Source: Bacteroidaceae bacterium
GTDB taxonomy: Bacteria; Bacteroidota; Bacteroidia; Bacteroidales; Bacteroidaceae
DNA length: 64,000 nucleotides
Direction of reading: 5' to 3'
Assembly: GCA_017547165.1 (NCBI GenBank)
Contig: JAFYQK010000001.1
Location: forward strand, 283,422 to 347,421
Part shown: piece after piece, positions 60,321 through 64,000 of the stretch
How the letters are laid out: every line of letters begins with the position of its first letter
Numbering within the stretch: position 1 is the stretch's first letter
Position numbers and translations under genes: made by a program
The notes under the pieces: generated by a model
What the model was told of the DNA's origin: nothing
Seen by the model: the letters and a program-made list of their open reading frames with translations, nothing else
The model's database searches: none

Positions 60321-60770
60321 TTATTCTGCAGGGGTGTTCCATTCACCCTTGTAGCTGATGCTTTCAGCATGGGAGGGGGTAAGGTTTATGTATGCTGCTC
60401 TGTCGGGATAGATTTCAATCTTGAAATCGTATGTAGCAGTGGAGTTGTTGCATGTGAACTGGATTATCGTTCTGCCCTTTTTACCTGGTTTGACTTCCTT
60501 TTTGGTAATAGGAAGCTTGAAGTTGAGACCGTCGGTGTTGCCATATGTGGCATGGTAAGCCTGTCCCATATATGGAAGCTGGGATATTACGGTGTCACCC
60601 TTGAGGCAAAGTAAATAATCATTTACGGCACGGGTAGGGTAGCGCTGAGGCATCATGTAGTTTACATCTATGCAGATGTTTTCCGGGTCAACCTTAGGTG
60701 TATCCTGTTGGGCTGTTGCTGCTAATGGTGTGCATAGAAAAAGAAGTAGTGCTGATATTATATTTTTCAT
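60321..60770 (-). CDS. DUF4251-type exported protein
   Basis: A 149-residue protein with a signal peptide (1-20). The rest matches the DUF4251 layout of small Bacteroidota beta-rich proteins: VNYMMPQRYPTRAV, YLLCLKGDTVISQLPYMGQAYHATYG, LNFKLPITKKEV, and a closing AESISYKGE. Its function is unknown and it is periplasmic or outer-membrane associated. It follows the SH3/multispan protein gene by 29 bases on the same strand. Confidence 0.85.
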   Translation of the reverse strand: MKNIISALLLFLCTPLAATAQQDTPKVDPENICIDVNYMMPQRYPTRAVNDYLLCLKGDTVISQLPYMGQAYHATYGNTDGLNFKLPITKKEVKPGKKGRTIIQFTCNNSTATYDFKIEIYPDRAAYINLTPSHAESISYKGEWNTPAE

Positions 60771-60799
60771 GTTATGTGTTCTTTTGTGTGTAGTAATTA

Positions 60800-61963
60800 T
60801 TAGTATTCGCGTTCTCCGTTACTCATGTTGTATTTTCGTCCTCCGTATTCTGAGTATCCGTCTTCGTCCACTCTGTCTATTTCTCGTCCGTAACTGTCTC
60901 TTACGCTATAGTTGTACTGATTTTTGGATTTGCTGCTTCCTCCACCGCCAGATGCCAATGCTCCCAAGCATAGCATAGCACATGCCAGAATGAATACTAT
61001 CTGTAGTGCCATGGTGGTAAATACTATTGTGGGTAGCAGGCATACAGCCCATAGTGGTATGATGGCAAGGAAGTTGAGGATGCAATCGTTTTTGATAGCA
61101 TCTACCAAGTACAGGATAAAGAAGATTATGTTTCCGATGATGAGAATCAGTATAACAATGTCTGTCCATGACTCAATCCAGAATCCGCATAGCATAGCAG
61201 CAGAAATACCAAAGCAAAGGAACTTTGCATGAATCCCGGCAAAGGAACTGCCATGTAACATGCCAGAGGTTGTTCCCATCAGGGCTGCCCATAGCATGAA
61301 TACAAGAATCAAGAAACCTATAACCAGCAATATGCTTACGAACCAGTTGGGATCCCATGAGTCAAGATTGCCTTCCGTGAAAAACGCTATGTAGGAAAGC
61401 ACGGCACCATTTATAAATGTTACAGTGTAGGTAAGCCATAGGGGAATGGTGTCGTCATCATCCGAATCAATATATGATATTCCCATTCCTCCAGCAATCA
61501 GTGTGAGTATACATCCTACCACAATAAGCCATATGGGGCACTCGGTACGTTGCTGGCTATTGTATAAGTTGATAATGGAAACAGTGAGATCTTGCTTTTC
61601 TACTATAAGGTCATCAATGTCAGTCTTTTTTCTGACCTTATATCTGTTTGTCTCAGATTCGATGTATTTGCTTCGTACGAAACCTGTGTCTCCTTGCATG
61701 GATACAACCTTGCTCCATTCGTCATTGTAATACTCTACATTAGCAAGTTTGGTCGCTTTCTTGAGTTTGGTAATAGTCTTCGCCTTTTGCTTTGGTTCCT
61801 TTCTCATGTTTACAGCAACCCTGCAATTGTCTATGTGGTATGTTGTAGAGGTGTCCCAAATCCACTCGTCGCTATCGTCGCAGGAGGTAAGGAGGCCAGA
61901 CAAAAGAACTGACATTGTGATAAGCAATGCCTTTGGGAATGATAAGATGTTTCTGGAAAACAT
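60800..61963 (-). CDS. Multispan lipoprotein-like protein with SH3 domain
   Basis: A 387-residue protein with an apparent lipoprotein signal (SVLLSGLLTSC, Cys about 28) followed by a bacterial SH3-type domain (about 40-108, VNMRKEPKQKAKTITKLKKATKLANV). Then come six or so membrane segments (about 145-335) and a soluble Ser/Gly/Tyr-rich tail. A lipid anchor followed by several membrane segments is unusual; the first hydrophobic stretch may instead be a signal anchor. Its function is unknown. Confidence 0.78.
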   Translation of the reverse strand: MFSRNILSFPKALLITMSVLLSGLLTSCDDSDEWIWDTSTTYHIDNCRVAVNMRKEPKQKAKTITKLKKATKLANVEYYNDEWSKVVSMQGDTGFVRSKYIESETNRYKVRKKTDIDDLIVEKQDLTVSIINLYNSQQRTECPIWLIVVGCILTLIAGGMGISYIDSDDDDTIPLWLTYTVTFINGAVLSYIAFFTEGNLDSWDPNWFVSILLVIGFLILVFMLWAALMGTTSGMLHGSSFAGIHAKFLCFGISAAMLCGFWIESWTDIVILILIIGNIIFFILYLVDAIKNDCILNFLAIIPLWAVCLLPTIVFTTMALQIVFILACAMLCLGALASGGGGSSKSKNQYNYSVRDSYGREIDRVDEDGYSEYGGRKYNMSNGEREY

Positions 61964-62050
61964 AGATCGTTAATGTGAAGTTGAACAAATTGTTTGTTTT
62001 GTCGGATTTTGGGTTGATAAATTATTCTTATCTTGAATTTCGGCCAATTT

Positions 62051-62761
62051 TTAGGTCAAGCTTAAGTCTATTGTATCCGATTGAATGATACGGAATATAC
62101 GAAACATATTTGAGTATTTTATGCTCACAACATCGCCTGTTCTTACTTGAAAAGAATATACCTTGCTATCTTTGTTAAAAGTATGCTCGTTGCCATTTAT
62201 GAATACTCTTAAATACCGTGGATAGAAGAATGCAGGTTTGTGCAGATTTAGAGTGATGTTTTCATGAACTGGAGTTAGGCTCGGATTACATTCAAGCATC
62301 TGCGCTGTAAGTGTCTTTAGCATAGATGTCTTCGCAAATGAACTTACATTTAAAAATATACTTGAATCGGCCGTTTTAATGCAAAGCAACTCTATTGGAA
62401 TATTGCGAATAATCTCTTCTGTTATAGTACTTATACTATGTATTTCACTTAAGGGAATTTCTGCATATATCTTTTTGGGAAACCAGCCTTTGTCATATCC
62501 GCGGTAGTAAATGTTACCATTAGAAACAGACATTTCGCCATAGATAAGCATTGTATAACCTTGGTATGCATAATATAATAAGACGGGGACAAATCCCAAT
62601 ACTATTAATGGAGCATAAGAGTTGATTTCTTCCACTAAACTTAAGCAATATGGTACTGAGCATACACCTATAAGCAAAAGTATTGCAATAAGAAAGTAAA
62701 ATAAGTATATGGTTCGTGTTTTCTTAAAAGATTTGTCGTCTATATGTTTGGTATAACTCAT
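62051..62761 (-). CDS. Two-span membrane protein with PH-like C-terminal part
   Basis: A 236-residue protein with two membrane segments (about 18-40 and 50-68) and a cytosolic part with beta-strand pattern (MLIYGEMSVSNGNIYYRGYDKGWFPKKIYAEIPLSEIHSISTI) reminiscent of bacterial PH-like domains. The C-terminal third looks like a separate beta domain. I do not recognise the family with certainty. It lies between the SH3 gene (87 bases) and the thioredoxin-like gene (50 bases) on the same strand. Confidence 0.7.
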   Translation of the reverse strand: MSYTKHIDDKSFKKTRTIYLFYFLIAILLLIGVCSVPYCLSLVEEINSYAPLIVLGFVPVLLYYAYQGYTMLIYGEMSVSNGNIYYRGYDKGWFPKKIYAEIPLSEIHSISTITEEIIRNIPIELLCIKTADSSIFLNVSSFAKTSMLKTLTAQMLECNPSLTPVHENITLNLHKPAFFYPRYLRVFINGNEHTFNKDSKVYSFQVRTGDVVSIKYSNMFRIFRIIQSDTIDLSLT

Positions 62762-62811
62762 AATCTAATGCTATAAATGAGATGGTCTAATTGATTATTC
62801 TTCACTATGTT

Positions 62812-63300
62812 TTACTTTATAGCTTCTGGAGTCCAGTTCTTGAGGAAGCGGAGAACCTTGGCCTTGTCATACGAGTTGCCAGACTCCAGGAAACTGCTGT
62901 CCTGTATGTGCATGACCTTGCCCGAGGGACTGAGCACCACCAGCACTGGATAACCGAAACGGCCGGCATTGTTAAGGCGCTTCTGCAATGGTGCGGCAGC
63001 ATCGTACTGAGGAGTGCCACGGCGGGGGATGTTCACGTGGATGTACTCATAGTTAGTGTCGATGATAGACTTGATTTCAGTATCCTTGGTGATGAAGTCG
63101 GCAAACCTCAGGCACCATATGCACCAATTGCCTCCTAATTGCACAATGATGTTCTTCTTGTTCTTGGAAGCCCTGCTCACGGTCTGTTCTATCTGTTTGA
63201 GAGGGTCAATGCTCTCGTCGTAAACCTTGGGGAGTGGCGTTTGTGCGTTCATCCCAAGGCATGCAAGGGCGAGAACGAGGGTAAAGAGTACTTTCTTCAT
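62812..63300 (-). CDS. Exported thioredoxin-like protein with CIWC site
   Basis: A 162-residue protein if started at ATG 63300 (MKKVLFTL), giving a signal peptide (1-20, ending GMNAQ). The body is thioredoxin-like with active-site pattern GGNWCIWCLRF near residue 60, TNYEYIHVNI, and the cis-proline YPVLVVL. The frame extends further upstream, but that part overlaps the dihydrouridine synthase gene. The start overlaps the dus stop (ATGA), so it is translationally coupled. Role: periplasmic thiol exchange; partner unknown. Confidence 0.88.
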   Translation of the reverse strand: MKKVLFTLVLALACLGMNAQTPLPKVYDESIDPLKQIEQTVSRASKNKKNIIVQLGGNWCIWCLRFADFITKDTEIKSIIDTNYEYIHVNIPRRGTPQYDAAAPLQKRLNNAGRFGYPVLVVLSPSGKVMHIQDSSFLESGNSYDKAKVLRFLKNWTPEAIK

Positions 63301-64000
63301 AGTTTTCGTATTGCTTCTAAATAGTTTTTCATGTTGCCAGCCTTCATAATGCGTTTCCATGTCTTGCGCTCCAATTGGCTTTCCTGGTACTCCCAGAAGG
63401 CATGTATGTGCATGAGTATCTGCGAATCCACCTTGTACTTGCGTGTGCAATAGTCAAGCATGTCCTGGTGCATCTGCATCAGAACGTTCATGCGTTCACC
63501 AGTGGGCATCTCCATACCCTGTAGGCATTCACGTGCCAGGGTGGGACGTGCCAGCAGACCTCTGCCCATCATTATGCCATGGAGCTTGGGGAATCTTTCA
63601 GTCAAGGAGGCAAACTGTTCCATGCTGGTGACATCTCCATTATATATAATAGGTATGGTTATGGAATCATATATATCGTGGAAGGTGTCCATGTCCACCT
63701 CGCCCTTGTACATCTGCTTGCCTATGCGTGGATGTATGGTAAGGTGCTGGAGGCTGGAGGAATTGAGCATGTCGGTCAGTTCCCTCCATTCTTCCCTGTC
63801 TTCAAGGCCAAGACGCATCTTTGCAGAGAAGCGAACCTCTGGTCGTCGTTCCATCTCCCTGAGCAGAGCCTGTACGAGCATGGGGTGGGGAAGTATGCCA
63901 CTCCCACGCATCAGTTTTGTCTGCATCGGAGCAGGACAACCCATGTTAAGGTCAATCTCTCCATAGCCATACTCTTGAACTACGTCGCACAGACGATTAA
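63297..64000 (-). CDS. tRNA-dihydrouridine synthase, 5' end outside the window
   Basis: An FMN-dependent enzyme reducing uridines in the tRNA D loop. The frame runs off the window end; what is seen includes IDLNMGCPAPM with the catalytic-cysteine region GCPAP, KMRLGLED, LTIHPRIGKQMYKG (the HPR substrate-binding block), PIIYNGDVTS and IMMGRGLLARP, all family signatures. The subfamily (A, B or C) is not decided. It is coupled by overlap to the thioredoxin-like gene. Confidence 0.95.
   Translation of the reverse strand, partial: NRLCDVVQEYGYGEIDLNMGCPAPMQTKLMRGSGILPHPMLVQALLREMERRPEVRFSAKMRLGLEDREEWRELTDMLNSSSLQHLTIHPRIGKQMYKGEVDMDTFHDIYDSITIPIIYNGDVTSMEQFASLTERFPKLHGIMMGRGLLARPTLARECLQGMEMPTGERMNVLMQMHQDMLDYCTRKYKVDSQILMHIHAFWEYQESQLERKTWKRIMKAGNMKNYLEAIRKL

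Noticed and set aside
63301-63450. N-terminal extension of the thioredoxin-like protein upstream of 63300
   Set aside because: It overlaps the dihydrouridine synthase gene, and a clear signal peptide begins at ATG 63300.

Overview
The window comes from a member of the Bacteroidota, most likely the order Bacteroidales and close to Prevotella in the broad sense. The evidence is the recurrent TAnnTTTG -7 promoter box, few Shine-Dalgarno sequences, a class III fructose-bisphosphatase, a carboxynorspermidine decarboxylase, an Rnf complex, and typical lineage families (PCMD, DUF4476, DUF4251, EFR1 ferredoxin, four-helix-bundle suffix proteins, FtsX/MacB permeases of about 800 residues). Genus is inference, because there is no rRNA in the window.

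Region 1-12 kb is mostly AT-rich housekeeping: an unknown secreted protein cut by the window start, a thioredoxin-like protein, a small two-gene unit of unknown function, dnaX with a redox-active small protein, a DivIC/FtsB-like protein, fbp with a RluA-type pseudouridine synthase, a BamA/TamA-type outer-membrane protein, and a PCMD protein overlapping nspC. Four tRNA genes (Gly-GCC twice, Leu-GAG, Leu-CAG) lie at 12.0-12.4 kb, then rplU-rpmA. Region 13.7-20.8 kb holds an OmpH/Skp-like lipoprotein, pepD, a beta-helix-like lipoprotein, rlmH, nadC and a C69 dipeptidase. Region 20.9-26.4 kb is a complete rnfBCDGEA operon headed by a very short RseC-like protein.

Region 26.5-38.2 kb is more accessory: a flavodoxin/ferredoxin fusion, a MacAB-like ABC exporter (ATPase, two permeases, adaptor), Hsp20, a TonB-domain protein, an ECF sigma operon with a likely anti-sigma factor, a stand-alone kinase-like protein behind tandem promoter-bearing repeats, and a four-helix-bundle suffix protein.

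Region 38.3-59.9 kb is the most unusual part. One strand carries TolC, an HlyD adaptor, an ATPase and five large FtsX-type permeases. A divergent pair encodes a sigma-54 activator of the NtrC type and a soluble histidine kinase. A textbook sigma-54 promoter lies before tolC, with a candidate activator palindrome about 80-90 bases upstream. The locus is dense with short repeat families, some of which run into the coding sequences. A four-helix-bundle gene flanked by inverted repeats sits between the regulator and kinase genes. The last 4 kb holds a DUF4251 protein, an SH3/multispan lipoprotein, a small membrane protein, a thioredoxin-like protein and a partial dihydrouridine synthase.
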